This document shows, piece after piece, positions 1 to 7,623 of a stretch of DNA of 32,791 bases (position 1 is its first letter; each line of letters starts with the position of its first letter). Where the stretch lies: IMG/VR virus record IMGVR_UViG_3300025828_000087, positions 1-32,791 of that record; one strand, 5' to 3'. The notes below the pieces were generated by a model. The model did no database searches. It was not told where the DNA came from and saw only the letters and a program-made list of their open reading frames with translations. A program made the translations under genes and the position numbers. This stretch comes from a virus.

Positions 1-397
1 CATCAGTATTTACAAATAAAGCAGATACATCTAAATCATAAACACCTGCATAACTGACTGTGATACGATTACTTGCTAATGACATACCTACTGTATATTC
101 AGATTCTGATAAATCTAATATTTGTGGCGTGTTAACAGTTGCAAAAGTTATATCTGCTCTTTCTTCAAATGTTCCATAAGGATAAGAATTTGTAGCTGCC
201 GCACTTAAAGTCAATGGAACTAATATAATCTGTGAATCAGGACTGATACGCTCATTGTAGATTGTGGTTGTGATTGCTCCACCTGTTGCCAGTGTGAATG
301 TACCAGTATTATTTGTCTTACCATTTAAGATAAGATTAGTTACTTCTGCAATTTCACGAGTATCTGCATACTGTGGTTGTAGTCTACGAAACTGCAT
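1..397 (-). CDS. Partial virion structural protein (tail region), 3' end outside window
   Basis: The frame opens with ATG at 397 and stays open for 132 codons to the window edge, so the C-terminus is missing. The start overlaps the stop of the upstream tail gene as TAATG, the junction type used throughout this operon. The protein starts MQFRRLQPQYADTREIAEV and continues as a Thr/Ala/Ser-rich beta-type sequence with no enzymatic motif. Position after the nozzle-like gene suggests a tail or fibre component. I do not recognise a named family. Confidence 0.8.
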   Translation of the reverse strand, partial: MQFRRLQPQYADTREIAEVTNLILNGKTNNTGTFTLATGGAITTTIYNERISPDSQIILVPLTLSAAATNSYPYGTFEERADITFATVNTPQILDLSESEYTVGMSLASNRITVSYAGVYDLDVSALFVNTD

Positions 398-1824
398 TAT
401 CGGTTACCTTGTGGTTTAACATCTACATCAATAGATACTGCATCTGTCCAGTTACCTGTAGGCTGTACCAAGAACCTATGATAGCGACCAGCACTGCGGA
501 CATTGGCACGACCATCTGTAGTAGTGACTACATTAACACCAAATACGCTGTTATCAGATAATTCTTTACGAGAAGCTACCTTAATATTAGCAGAGCCATT
601 ATCTATCTGTGGTCTGACTAATGTCACAACAGAGTTATAACCTAATTCAATATCTGGTGTAATGAGTTGTGAGTCGTATGTAGAGCCTGTAAAGGTGACA
701 ATCTTGTCGTTTTTAAATCCTGCAAATAAGAACTTACCACCCACCCATAATCGGTCATCCAGTGATGCAGGAATAGCCTCTAATGTTCCATAACCTAGAG
801 ATATTTCTAATGACTCTAATGTTTCACCAGTTGTTGCAATACCACCAACCCCTGTAGAAACAGTAGTTGCTCTTGACCATTTGTTTAACTGCCAGTTGTA
901 AATTAAGATACTACGGCTACCGTCCACATTAGCATAGTTCCATACGACTAGCTTTTTAATAGGGTCTACAGCAGCAGAGATGCTATCTAAATCTGTTAAG
1001 TCAGCATTTTTAAAGAAGTATCTATCTACTTTTTCTGTACCAATCCCTGTGACTGTTTGTCCGTCACATTTATAAAAACCGTCAGCAGAGAGGAAGAATG
1101 ATGTTGCACCGTACTGTGCAATACTGTTACCTTCTAAACATCCTAATCCTCTTGATATGGTATCGAACTGAAAGAATAATGGAGAACCAGAATAGGTCAT
1201 ACGCACAATAGAACGCTCTAAAAAGATAAGTCCTATCTCACCACCTGTAATCCCAGTAATGTCACCACCATCAGGAATAATCTGATAATCTGCTTGAGAT
1301 GTAGTGCCACTTGTCCATGTTGTTTCATCGTTAATATCAGACCACTGCACTTTGTTAGTATCTGTACCAGCACCAATGTTAGCAGTGACTACAAAGTCTC
1401 TTACAACTGTCACATATTTAGCTGTTGGAGCAGATGCAGATAAGTCAGCAAATGCTGCTGATGCACCGATTGTCCATGCTTGTAATTTGTCTTGATTGTT
1501 AGCACAAATGACTACTTTACCAAATTGACAGAAGTGCCATGTGTTACCAGAATAACCGCCTGATTTAGATTTGTCATCTAACGATAAGTCTGTGGCATCT
1601 AGTTTAAATATCTTGTCTGTACTGCCTGCAAAGATAACCACTTCATCACCGTATTTAGCACCAAACACAGAGTTAAGGTTAGAGGATGCGGCTTGTGAAA
1701 AATCTACAGCGTTAGCAAATGGTGCATAGCCTACAGAAGTAGGGTACACATTCTTTGCATCTCTTAATGATGTCATAGAAGGTTGGTCAGGTAACCACTC
1801 ATCAAACTGTATTCTTGTTCCCAT
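397..1824 (-). CDS. Beta-rich tail nozzle / DNA stabilisation-like protein
   Basis: A 475-residue protein starting MGTRIQFDEWLPDQPSM. It is almost entirely short beta-type segments rich in Gly, Thr, Asp and aromatic residues, with repeated blade-like stretches (for example IFAGSTDKIFKLD and RLWVGGKFLFAGFKNDK). That pattern is typical of beta-propeller nozzle or packaged-DNA stabilisation proteins (P22 gp10 or T7 gp12-like) in podovirus-like tails. It lies at the tail end of the structural operon, two bases from the ParB-like gene. The family assignment rests on pattern and position, not on a search. A generic tail hub protein is the alternative. Confidence 0.7.
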   Translation of the reverse strand: MGTRIQFDEWLPDQPSMTSLRDAKNVYPTSVGYAPFANAVDFSQAASSNLNSVFGAKYGDEVVIFAGSTDKIFKLDATDLSLDDKSKSGGYSGNTWHFCQFGKVVICANNQDKLQAWTIGASAAFADLSASAPTAKYVTVVRDFVVTANIGAGTDTNKVQWSDINDETTWTSGTTSQADYQIIPDGGDITGITGGEIGLIFLERSIVRMTYSGSPLFFQFDTISRGLGCLEGNSIAQYGATSFFLSADGFYKCDGQTVTGIGTEKVDRYFFKNADLTDLDSISAAVDPIKKLVVWNYANVDGSRSILIYNWQLNKWSRATTVSTGVGGIATTGETLESLEISLGYGTLEAIPASLDDRLWVGGKFLFAGFKNDKIVTFTGSTYDSQLITPDIELGYNSVVTLVRPQIDNGSANIKVASRKELSDNSVFGVNVVTTTDGRANVRSAGRYHRFLVQPTGNWTDAVSIDVDVKPQGNR

Positions 1825-1825
1825 T

Positions 1826-2182
1826 CTATTCCTTATGTTCTTGGTAAAATTTACTAATGTCTTGCTCTGTTAATACATAAGCATTGACAGTTTTATTGTT
1901 AATTTGTTTTAATAACCGATGCCGACCATCAATCATTCTGTATGGTTTGTTGTGTGGGTTTTGCATACCCTGTACCACAATGACTGGATAGTTTGTATTA
2001 GCTGTGATGTATCGAGCCTCTGTCTTATCTATACTGTCTAATTCTTTGTGTGATATGTCAGCAATCTGTATCTCTTGTGACGGTATCTGTTTAAACTGTA
2101 TATATTGTATGACTTGTAATACATTGATAAACATATCAGGTGTGTTATCTAACCTCCACTCACCTGTCATGATGTGTTTCAT
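1826..2182 (-). CDS. ParB-like N-terminal domain protein
   Basis: A 118-residue protein with the ParB/sulfiredoxin-fold signature DGRHRL at residues 85-90, preceded by a hydrophobic strand (YPVIVVQG). There is no helix-turn-helix or C-terminal dimer domain, so it is not a partition ParB. Small stand-alone ParB-fold proteins in phages are associated with NTP binding, nuclease or kinase-like activities, but no activity can be assigned here. Its ATG overlaps the stop of the oxygenase-like gene by four bases (ATGA), implying co-translation. Confidence 0.65.
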   Translation of the reverse strand: MKHIMTGEWRLDNTPDMFINVLQVIQYIQFKQIPSQEIQIADISHKELDSIDKTEARYITANTNYPVIVVQGMQNPHNKPYRMIDGRHRLLKQINNKTVNAYVLTEQDISKFYQEHKE

Positions 2183-2685
2183 TCTAATCTAAATCCAAAG
2201 CTAAACCGATTAGCATAACTGCCTACACAATGCCATAACTGCTCTGGCAATGCTGGTATATCAAACTCTCTGACCGTAATACCTATGTTGTCATAGTCTG
2301 TAATAATGTCATTTCCTTGTTTGTATCTAAAGAATGACTGACCGTCTGTGTATGTAATGTAAACACGCTTACAAGGTTTGTTAGAGTTTGTATGCCAACC
2401 CATGTAACCTGTTTTAGGATAGTAGTAATGACCGCTATCTATAATATTGTAATCAGGATAAAGTTCTTGCATGATGTGCATAAACTTACCTGTATTACGA
2501 CTACCAAAGTCTATGTAATAACTATCATGACTCACTGGTATATCTTTTGAAAAGTCATATTCTAAATGGCTTTCCCAGTTAGGTACTTCTTTTATTCCTT
2601 TTAATTTACTTCTATAAATAATATCAGGAACAATACTTTCTGCTAATATTAGTATTTTAGAATTTAGATTTGTATTTTTCTGCAT
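2179..2685 (-). CDS. 2-oxoglutarate/Fe(II) oxygenase-like protein
   Basis: A 168-residue protein. The C-terminal half has the double-stranded beta-helix layout: GWHTNSN with His98 and Asn100, then WHCVGSYANRFSFGF with His152 and Arg160. The second His and the Arg fit the Fe and 2-oxoglutarate ligands. The usual HxD is HxN here, so either Asn100 or another acid completes the site, or activity is altered. Similar proteins with HTNSN are, from memory, frequent in aquatic phages; substrates are mostly unknown. The start overlaps the upstream gene by 29 bases, has no clear Shine-Dalgarno, and is uncertain. Confidence 0.65.
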   Translation of the reverse strand: MQKNTNLNSKILILAESIVPDIIYRSKLKGIKEVPNWESHLEYDFSKDIPVSHDSYYIDFGSRNTGKFMHIMQELYPDYNIIDSGHYYYPKTGYMGWHTNSNKPCKRVYITYTDGQSFFRYKQGNDIITDYDNIGITVREFDIPALPEQLWHCVGSYANRFSFGFRLE

Positions 2686-3148
2686 AATCCACTAACAATG
2701 ATTGTGGATAAGTTTTAGCCACATCTAGCCCAGTGTGTGCATTAGAGTAATCTAAACTTTGTGGCATATCTCTTAATGCTTGTTTATCTGCTTCTATTTC
2801 TGCAACTAATGCAGAGTTGTTAGATGCTAATGCTCTGGTTTGATAGCCGTCTAATACTTTAAATGCGTTTGCTCTAATTTGTTTGTAGAGGTTGAGGAAA
2901 TAAGATTTGAGTAAATCTAAATCAAACACAATGTCTGTAGGATTGTCTTGGTTATCAAATACGCACTTGTCAATATGAATGTGTTTAGCACTTTCTTCTG
3001 CTTTCATATTTTCGTTATGAGGTTTAACTAATGTCCTAGAACCATGAGGAATTACACCTTCTGCTTTTAACACATCTACTGTTTTATCAGTAATAGTAAA
3101 AGCAACTTTGTTTGTTCCAACTGGTGTATTAAAGTAAACTATATTCAT
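2657..3148 (-). CDS. Tail-fibre-associated protein with chaperone-like C-terminus
   Basis: A 163-residue protein. The second half contains LDGYQTRAL followed by a helix and KQALRDMPQSLD. This resembles the C-terminal helical motif of small tail-fibre assembly proteins, and the 81-residue protein at 4714-4959 carries a matching LD...KQQLRD pattern. The first half (MNIVYFNTPVGTNKVAFTI) looks beta-stranded. An AAGGATAA ribosome site lies upstream of the ATG at 3148. It probably assists or caps the fibre encoded just upstream. No named family is claimed. Confidence 0.6.
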   Translation of the reverse strand: MNIVYFNTPVGTNKVAFTITDKTVDVLKAEGVIPHGSRTLVKPHNENMKAEESAKHIHIDKCVFDNQDNPTDIVFDLDLLKSYFLNLYKQIRANAFKVLDGYQTRALASNNSALVAEIEADKQALRDMPQSLDYSNAHTGLDVAKTYPQSLLVDYAEKYKSKF

Positions 3149-3157
3149 TCTTTATCC

Positions 3158-3994
3158 TTATGTGTAAATAACAGCAGTAATGTATGTAGGGTCAACCGCA
3201 GTAATACCAAACATTTGTGTAGCGTTACCGTCACCATCAGCAGCAGAGAACACCACATAATCGTTGTATGTTCTAATGGCTCTAATGTTAAATGTGCTAT
3301 CAGCACGACTGTATACCATTGTATTATAGAGGTCTAATGTGAAATCACTCCCTGTTACCCCTGTACCTTGTGATAATACAGCTTGGTCTACATTCCCTAA
3401 TACAACACAGTAATTAGCATCGCCATCTCTAATACCTGTATCCAATGTAATAGTGTAGTCACCTGTCCCATTCTTAACTAATGTTAAGTTAGAACTAGCA
3501 ATAACAGAACCTGTCGAGCCATTAAATGCAATGTATCCAGCAGCAGAAGCTGTATTACCTACTAGCTCTTTTACAAAAGCTGTCGTAGCAATCTTGGTAC
3601 TGTCATCTGTAGATGCTTGTGTAGTTGTGGTAGGAGAACCTGCTAAATTAACACTGTCTGCAATTTGGTCTGTGCCTACTGCATCATCGGCAATTTTAGC
3701 ACTGGTAATAGCATCTGCATCTATATCAGCAGTAGCGACTGTAGATTTTACAGCTAATGCACCTAAACCTAAATTTGTTCTAGCATCGGCTGCTGTTCCT
3801 GCATTTGTTCCACCAGAAGCAATCGGTAGTTTATCACCACTGATTCCAGACTGCCAGTCTTTAAGATGAGCCATCACCTCACGAATAGCATTGTTAATGC
3901 CTGATGGAGGACAACCTTCTGCAATATTAACACCATCTACATCGGTGTTATTACTTGCGGTTGAATCGTATTCTGATATTTTGGTTTTTGCCAT
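3158..3994 (-). CDS. Tail fibre protein
   Basis: A 278-residue protein starting MAKTKISEYDSTASNNTDV. Residues near 55-75 carry ASGGTNAGTAADARTNLG, the widespread phage fibre shaft motif, followed by Ala/Asp-rich triplet-like repeats (ADIDADAITSAKIADDAV). The C-terminal 130 residues are beta-rich and end in YITAVIYT, plausible as a receptor-contacting tip. The sequence AAGGATAAAACATG gives a strong ribosome site. It is one of several fibre-type genes in the 3-10.5 kb array. Confidence 0.75.
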   Translation of the reverse strand: MAKTKISEYDSTASNNTDVDGVNIAEGCPPSGINNAIREVMAHLKDWQSGISGDKLPIASGGTNAGTAADARTNLGLGALAVKSTVATADIDADAITSAKIADDAVGTDQIADSVNLAGSPTTTTQASTDDSTKIATTAFVKELVGNTASAAGYIAFNGSTGSVIASSNLTLVKNGTGDYTITLDTGIRDGDANYCVVLGNVDQAVLSQGTGVTGSDFTLDLYNTMVYSRADSTFNIRAIRTYNDYVVFSAADGDGNATQMFGITAVDPTYITAVIYT

Positions 3995-3997
3995 GTT

Positions 3998-4714
3998 TTA
4001 TCCTTGTCGTAACCATGTGTTTGATTCAGGTGTATCTTCCACCCATACTTCGTTTCCAGATGATACAGTAGACCATGTTTCTGCTCCTACTGCACTATCT
4101 GACCATTCTTCGCCTAACACATAACCTAAAGCAGTTATTGTGCCATTAGCATTTATAATTGCATCACCACTAAATGTTGCATTACCTAAACAGTTGACTA
4201 GAGCTTGTGCATCTATCACTGTATTTACATCTTTAATTAAACCACCTAGTGTATAGACTTCTGCACTAGCACTCATACTTGCACTAGACCTAGCCTCACT
4301 AAATCCGTTAGCTGTAACGCTGGCATTGGAGAATATTACACCACTAGCTACTGCGAGAGAGAATCCTTCTGCATCAAATAATGCGTAACCTACAATATCA
4401 CCAGATGTATTTCTAATTCTTAAGTATGATACAGATGCACTTGCCTCACCTGTAATTGCACCAGATACTGTTGCTATTTTTGTTGCATCTATAGTGACTG
4501 CACCAGATGAATTGATACCAGCATCAGCACTAAATATAGCTACACCATTAGTTGTTATAGTCGCAGTAGATGATATATCACCACTAAATGTGCGTAATCT
4601 TACAGCAGTAGATACAAGAGTGGCATCAGCAGTAATATTAGCTTCACCTAATAAAACTGCACCTGCACCTAGTGTACTAAAAGGTGATTGAGAAAATGCA
4701 GATATGCCAAACAT
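3998..4714 (-). CDS. Ala/Ser/Thr-rich beta-repeat tail protein
   Basis: A 238-residue protein of low-complexity beta segments with spaced Gly, Ala and Ser, for example repeated units of the form xITADATLVS and GAVTIDATKIA. It ends GEEWSDSAVGAETWSTV followed by a Trp-rich tail. The repeats suggest an elongated beta-helical or beta-sandwich fibre segment. The ATG overlaps the stop of the 81-residue gene as TAATG. Its function as a tail adhesin is inferred from composition and context. Confidence 0.6.
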   Translation of the reverse strand: MFGISAFSQSPFSTLGAGAVLLGEANITADATLVSTAVRLRTFSGDISSTATITTNGVAIFSADAGINSSGAVTIDATKIATVSGAITGEASASVSYLRIRNTSGDIVGYALFDAEGFSLAVASGVIFSNASVTANGFSEARSSASMSASAEVYTLGGLIKDVNTVIDAQALVNCLGNATFSGDAIINANGTITALGYVLGEEWSDSAVGAETWSTVSSGNEVWVEDTPESNTWLRQG

Positions 4715-4959
4715 TATACACCTACATCAGGTAATGTTGCTGATTTTAATTCCTCTACTGTTGTCATACTGTCTACTTGATTTGTTGCATCTCTTAATTG
4801 CTGTTTTTTAGTAACAATCGCAGATGTGTCAGCACCTGTTTCTTGTGCTTTTATAAACTCAATATCTAATGCTTGTAGTTTAGGTGCTCTTTCAGCACGA
4901 AGTTTGTCTTTAGTAATATCTTTAGCTTTAGCTATGTCTATTTTTATTCCCATGTCCAT
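4714..4959 (-). CDS. Small tail-fibre assembly (chaperone-like) protein
   Basis: An 81-residue, highly helical protein: MDMGIKIDIAKAKDITKDK, RAERAPKLQALDIEFIKA, then KKQQLRDATNQVDSM. This arrangement is a recurring small protein beside phage tail-fibre genes. The LD...KQQLRD segment matches the C-terminal part of the protein at 2657-3148, suggesting paralogous assembly factors. Its start lies inside the end of the preceding gene, a 16-base overlap. Confidence 0.6.
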   Translation of the reverse strand: MDMGIKIDIAKAKDITKDKLRAERAPKLQALDIEFIKAQETGADTSAIVTKKQQLRDATNQVDSMTTVEELKSATLPDVGV

Positions 4960-5129
4960 GCGTTCCTAAAAGTTCTGTCAGAAGGTATTTCTGAATTGTC
5001 TACGATATGATACTCTTTACCAGATGGTACATCTTTAGCTGCTATTTCTTCTACTGTTAATCCACAATCTGCTGGAACAATTATAGATACTGAACCATCA
5101 TCGTTTTTATATACTATTCTTTTATCCAT
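4944..5129 (-). CDS. Small tail-associated protein, RNAWTW C-terminus
   Basis: A 61-residue protein: beta-type N-terminus (RIVYKNDDGSVSIIVPA), then LTVEEIAAKDVPSGKEY, ending SDRTFRNAWTWE. Together with the overlapping 81-residue gene it forms a pair I recognise from tail-fibre loci of many phages and prophages, where it is annotated only as tail protein. AAGGAAAAATTATG gives the ribosome site. Confidence 0.6.
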   Translation of the reverse strand: MDKRIVYKNDDGSVSIIVPADCGLTVEEIAAKDVPSGKEYHIVDNSEIPSDRTFRNAWTWE

Positions 5130-5138
5130 AATTTTTCC

Positions 5139-5645
5139 TTATCTAAATATTGCAATTTCTGCATTTGCTGGGTCACTAGCAGAACCACTAGATGATTCTC
5201 TTACAAATCTCCTTGATGTTGTGGTTGGTGCTGTAAGACTTGGGTCTACTGGACCAAAAGAATAATTTAATGCTGCTCCAGAGAGTGTTGAACTGCCACA
5301 TACAGAAGCATAATTAGTGTCAGGCATAGCAGTTGCAAAATTGACTGTGTAGTCACCTGTACCATTATCAGTAATAGAACTAACATTACCACTTGCTCTT
5401 ATTGCTACTGTTCCTGTTCCGTTAAAGTTTACCCATGCACGACAAGCATATACAGGAGCAGAACCGCTAGCATTAAATAAACTTAAAGCATCACTATCGC
5501 TATAGGAAGATACACCAGTTACAGTTCCACTAAATGTCATATTGTTAGGAACAGTTAAATTACCACTTGCATCTATAGATAATATAGCACTTCCGTCTTG
5601 CTCTATCGTTGAACCAGATGCTGTGGGTTTTATACTAATGGTCAT
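5139..5645 (-). CDS. Tail fibre / receptor-binding protein
   Basis: A 168-residue protein starting MTISIKPTASGSTIEQDGS. A longer open frame exists upstream to 5702, but ATG 5645 overlaps the stop of the 59-residue gene as TAATG and the upstream codons are used by that gene, so 5645 is chosen. The N-terminal 40 residues (SIDASGNLTVPNNMTFSGTV) form a fibre attachment motif found on many tail fibres. The rest is a compact beta domain. One of the interchangeable-looking fibre genes. Confidence 0.7.
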   Translation of the reverse strand: MTISIKPTASGSTIEQDGSAILSIDASGNLTVPNNMTFSGTVTGVSSYSDSDALSLFNASGSAPVYACRAWVNFNGTGTVAIRASGNVSSITDNGTGDYTVNFATAMPDTNYASVCGSSTLSGAALNYSFGPVDPSLTAPTTTSRRFVRESSSGSASDPANAEIAIFR

Positions 5646-5824
5646 TACTGAACTCCGTCTAGTTGTTCCTGTGTAGGTTGAGCTAATGTTGGGTGATTCC
5701 ATTCTCTGATGTAGTCACCTTTACCATCGCTATCATTCTGAAGCATGATTGTACCAGTAGTTGGTGCAAAGTCTGCATCAGTTAAGTCTGGGTAAAGTGT
5801 TGTTATTTTTTCGTAAAGTGTCAT
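5645..5824 (-). CDS. Small XkdW-like tail assembly protein (59 aa)
   Basis: A 59-codon gene running from ATG 5824 to TAA 5645. The protein begins MTLYEKITTLYPDLTDADF, has an acidic middle (LQNDSDGKGDYI) and ends PTQEQLDGVQ. The layout resembles small XkdW-type proteins next to tail-fibre genes. AAGGATAAAACATG is a strong ribosome site, and its stop overlaps the next ATG. Likely a fibre assembly partner of the gene directly downstream. Confidence 0.7.
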   Translation of the reverse strand: MTLYEKITTLYPDLTDADFAPTTGTIMLQNDSDGKGDYIREWNHPTLAQPTQEQLDGVQ

Positions 5825-5833
5825 GTTTTATCC

Positions 5834-6448
5834 TTATGTTTGATGTAATAATACAACTGAAAAGCTACATCTGTTTGGTTCGATTGCTTTTGCAGCTCCA
5901 CTGCTATGATATGTATAAAACTCTAAAGTATCATTTTCTGAAAGATGCAATAATTTAATGTGTACATTATTGTGTTTTTCAGAAGTGCTATTAATTATAT
6001 TACCATGTTGTTGCCAAGCATCTTTATGTCCTTTAGAAACACTACTACCTCCATTTAAATATATACCAGAATGTAATACATTAGGACCATCTCTCAATTC
6101 TATTGTATGATTTACAAGATATAATCCATTATATGGAACAGTATATGTATATGTTGATGTATTATAGTTACTTGCAGAACCAGTATAAAATGCTACAGTA
6201 TCATACTGAACTTTAGTACCTGTAACATTACTAATACTTTGAGCAGAAGATGCATGAACAACAATAGATACAGGAGCTTGTGGCTTATATCCATTAGCAT
6301 TGAACTGACCTACCTCTGTAGGATTATCTGCATTACCGACACCAATCCTTAATGTTCCATCAGGTGTTGCTGGTTGATAGATAGTAAAGTTATTGCTAGA
6401 GGTAGCATCTGTTCCGACTTGTAGTTTCTTTGATTTTACTGTACTCAT
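5834..6448 (-). CDS. Tail protein with C1q-like jelly-roll domain
   Basis: A 204-residue protein. An N-terminal connector (about residues 1-55, MSTVKSKKLQVGTDATSSN) is followed by a C1q/TNF-like domain at about 60-203. Visible marks are VQYDTVAFYTGS, YTYTVPYNGLYLVN, LHLSENDTLEFYT and the closing strand CSFSVVLLHQT. C1q-like domains trimerise and bind ligands, so this is a good candidate receptor-binding tip. The ATG overlaps the upstream stop as ATGA. Confidence 0.75.
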   Translation of the reverse strand: MSTVKSKKLQVGTDATSSNNFTIYQPATPDGTLRIGVGNADNPTEVGQFNANGYKPQAPVSIVVHASSAQSISNVTGTKVQYDTVAFYTGSASNYNTSTYTYTVPYNGLYLVNHTIELRDGPNVLHSGIYLNGGSSVSKGHKDAWQQHGNIINSTSEKHNNVHIKLLHLSENDTLEFYTYHSSGAAKAIEPNRCSFSVVLLHQT

Positions 6449-6750
6449 TCTGAACCTTTAGGATATTTGTTTTTTACTGCTTGTATTTTATCTGCCATTT
6501 CTTGTGGGAATACACCTGCATGAAATAGTGCATCTAATTGGTCACCAATTGGTGGGTATTCAGATACTCTATTTCTTTGGTATTGCGTAGAAGCATATTC
6601 TGCATTTAATTCTGCAACTTTAGCAGTCACTTCTTCTAATGTAGGTTTAGTTTGTTCAGTATCTTTCCAAATTAGATTATTATAATCTTCACCTTCCATT
6701 TCCCATGTAGCGTTTGGTCTTAATGCTACTAATGCTTTTGAAATATTCAT
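6445..6750 (-). CDS. Tail-fibre-associated protein with YPPIGDQLDALFH motif
   Basis: A 101-residue protein. The N-terminus is MNISKALVALRPNATWEM, then a helix (EEVTAKVAELNAEYASTQ), then the strongly conserved RVSEYPPIGDQLDALFHAG, ending in a Lys-rich tail. The YPPIGDQLDAL motif is familiar from small tail proteins of marine and enteric phages. It is coupled by overlap to the genes on both sides and is likely a fibre assembly protein. Confidence 0.65.
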   Translation of the reverse strand: MNISKALVALRPNATWEMEGEDYNNLIWKDTEQTKPTLEEVTAKVAELNAEYASTQYQRNRVSEYPPIGDQLDALFHAGVFPQEMADKIQAVKNKYPKGSE

Positions 6751-7307
6751 TATCCAGCTACCTCCATAAGAATCATATTACATATGTTTGTAGAATGAGG
6801 GCTGTCTGTACTATCTGTGTAATTTGCTGTTCTATTTAAATACAATACAGTTCCTTCACCAGCAAAATATGTTTTATAAGTTGTTGCACTTGTTGTTGCA
6901 GGGCTGTCCATGTATTGAAATGATATTGAGTTTACATGATTTCCATCTTCACCTTGACCATTACTAGAAAATGTACCTTGTTTTCTGTTTCCAACTGAAT
7001 TACCGACACCGATATCTGTAGAATTTCTAACTAATTTATGAACCCAGCCATTTGCGTTAATATCAATTTTACCAAAATTAACCATAATTAATATTTTACT
7101 AGATGTAGAAGATGGTGTAATAGTTGTTGCTAATTCAGTTATTTCTGTCCAAGTATGAGAGGAATAGCTATATGTTTTATTTGCAGTATAAACAGTTTGC
7201 ACTACTTGTAATATTTTTCCACCTACACCAGAACCTAAATCAGAAGATGTAATAGTTCCATCAACAATTTTATCTACACCTGTATCACCATATACTTTAG
7301 TTACCAT
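6750..7307 (-). CDS. Tail fibre / receptor-binding protein
   Basis: A 185-residue protein starting MVTKVYGDTGVDKIVDGTI. ATG 7307 overlaps the stop of the 54-residue gene (TAATG), so it is preferred over the in-frame start at 7322. The first 30 residues (VDGTITSSDLGSGVGGKIL) are a common fibre connector. The remainder is a beta sandwich with alternating Thr/Ser/aromatic strands and a hydrophobic closing strand ICNMILMEVAG. Likely one of several adhesins. Confidence 0.7.
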   Translation of the reverse strand: MVTKVYGDTGVDKIVDGTITSSDLGSGVGGKILQVVQTVYTANKTYSYSSHTWTEITELATTITPSSTSSKILIMVNFGKIDINANGWVHKLVRNSTDIGVGNSVGNRKQGTFSSNGQGEDGNHVNSISFQYMDSPATTSATTYKTYFAGEGTVLYLNRTANYTDSTDSPHSTNICNMILMEVAG

Positions 7308-7471
7308 TATACAACACTCCATGTAGAACCATCACCGATTGTAATAACAATACCATCTGCTACAGTTACAGGACCAGCAGTCATAGCATTGCGATTGTCT
7401 GCGAGTGTGTAGTCAGTATCTAGTGTAATACTGTTTTCTACAAAACCTATGCCATTTATAGTAATGCTCAT
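7307..7471 (-). CDS. Small tail-fibre tip-like protein (54 aa)
   Basis: A 54-codon gene. It starts MSITINGIGFVENSITLD and ends TAGPVTVADG followed by VITIGDGSTWSVV. The same ending type, GPVTINGGVSVTVPSGSNWK, closes the 162-residue tail protein at 10036-10524, so the short protein is effectively a stand-alone copy of that beta repeat. It overlaps both neighbours (ATGA upstream, TAATG downstream). Confidence 0.7.
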   Translation of the reverse strand: MSITINGIGFVENSITLDTDYTLADNRNAMTAGPVTVADGIVITIGDGSTWSVV

Positions 7472-7623
7472 TCTGCCTCCTCTGGTGTGTTACCTTCTGC
7501 TACCCATTCTAGGTATTCTTGATAGTCTGTGTTAGCTTCGTCTTTAGGTATAAAAGTATTGTCAGTAGTTCTTAATATTACATTTGCTTCTATACTATTT
7601 TCATCGTTAATTTTTTTATACAT
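7468..7623 (-). CDS. Small acidic tail-region protein (51 aa)
   Basis: A 51-codon gene from ATG 7623 to TGA 7468. It starts MYKKINDENSIEANVILR and ends in an acidic helix (EYLEWVAEGNTPEEAE). It starts one base after the stop of the large fibre gene, and its own stop overlaps the next start. Size, charge and position fit a fibre assembly helper. No family is claimed. Confidence 0.6.
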   Translation of the reverse strand: MYKKINDENSIEANVILRTTDNTFIPKDEANTDYQEYLEWVAEGNTPEEAE

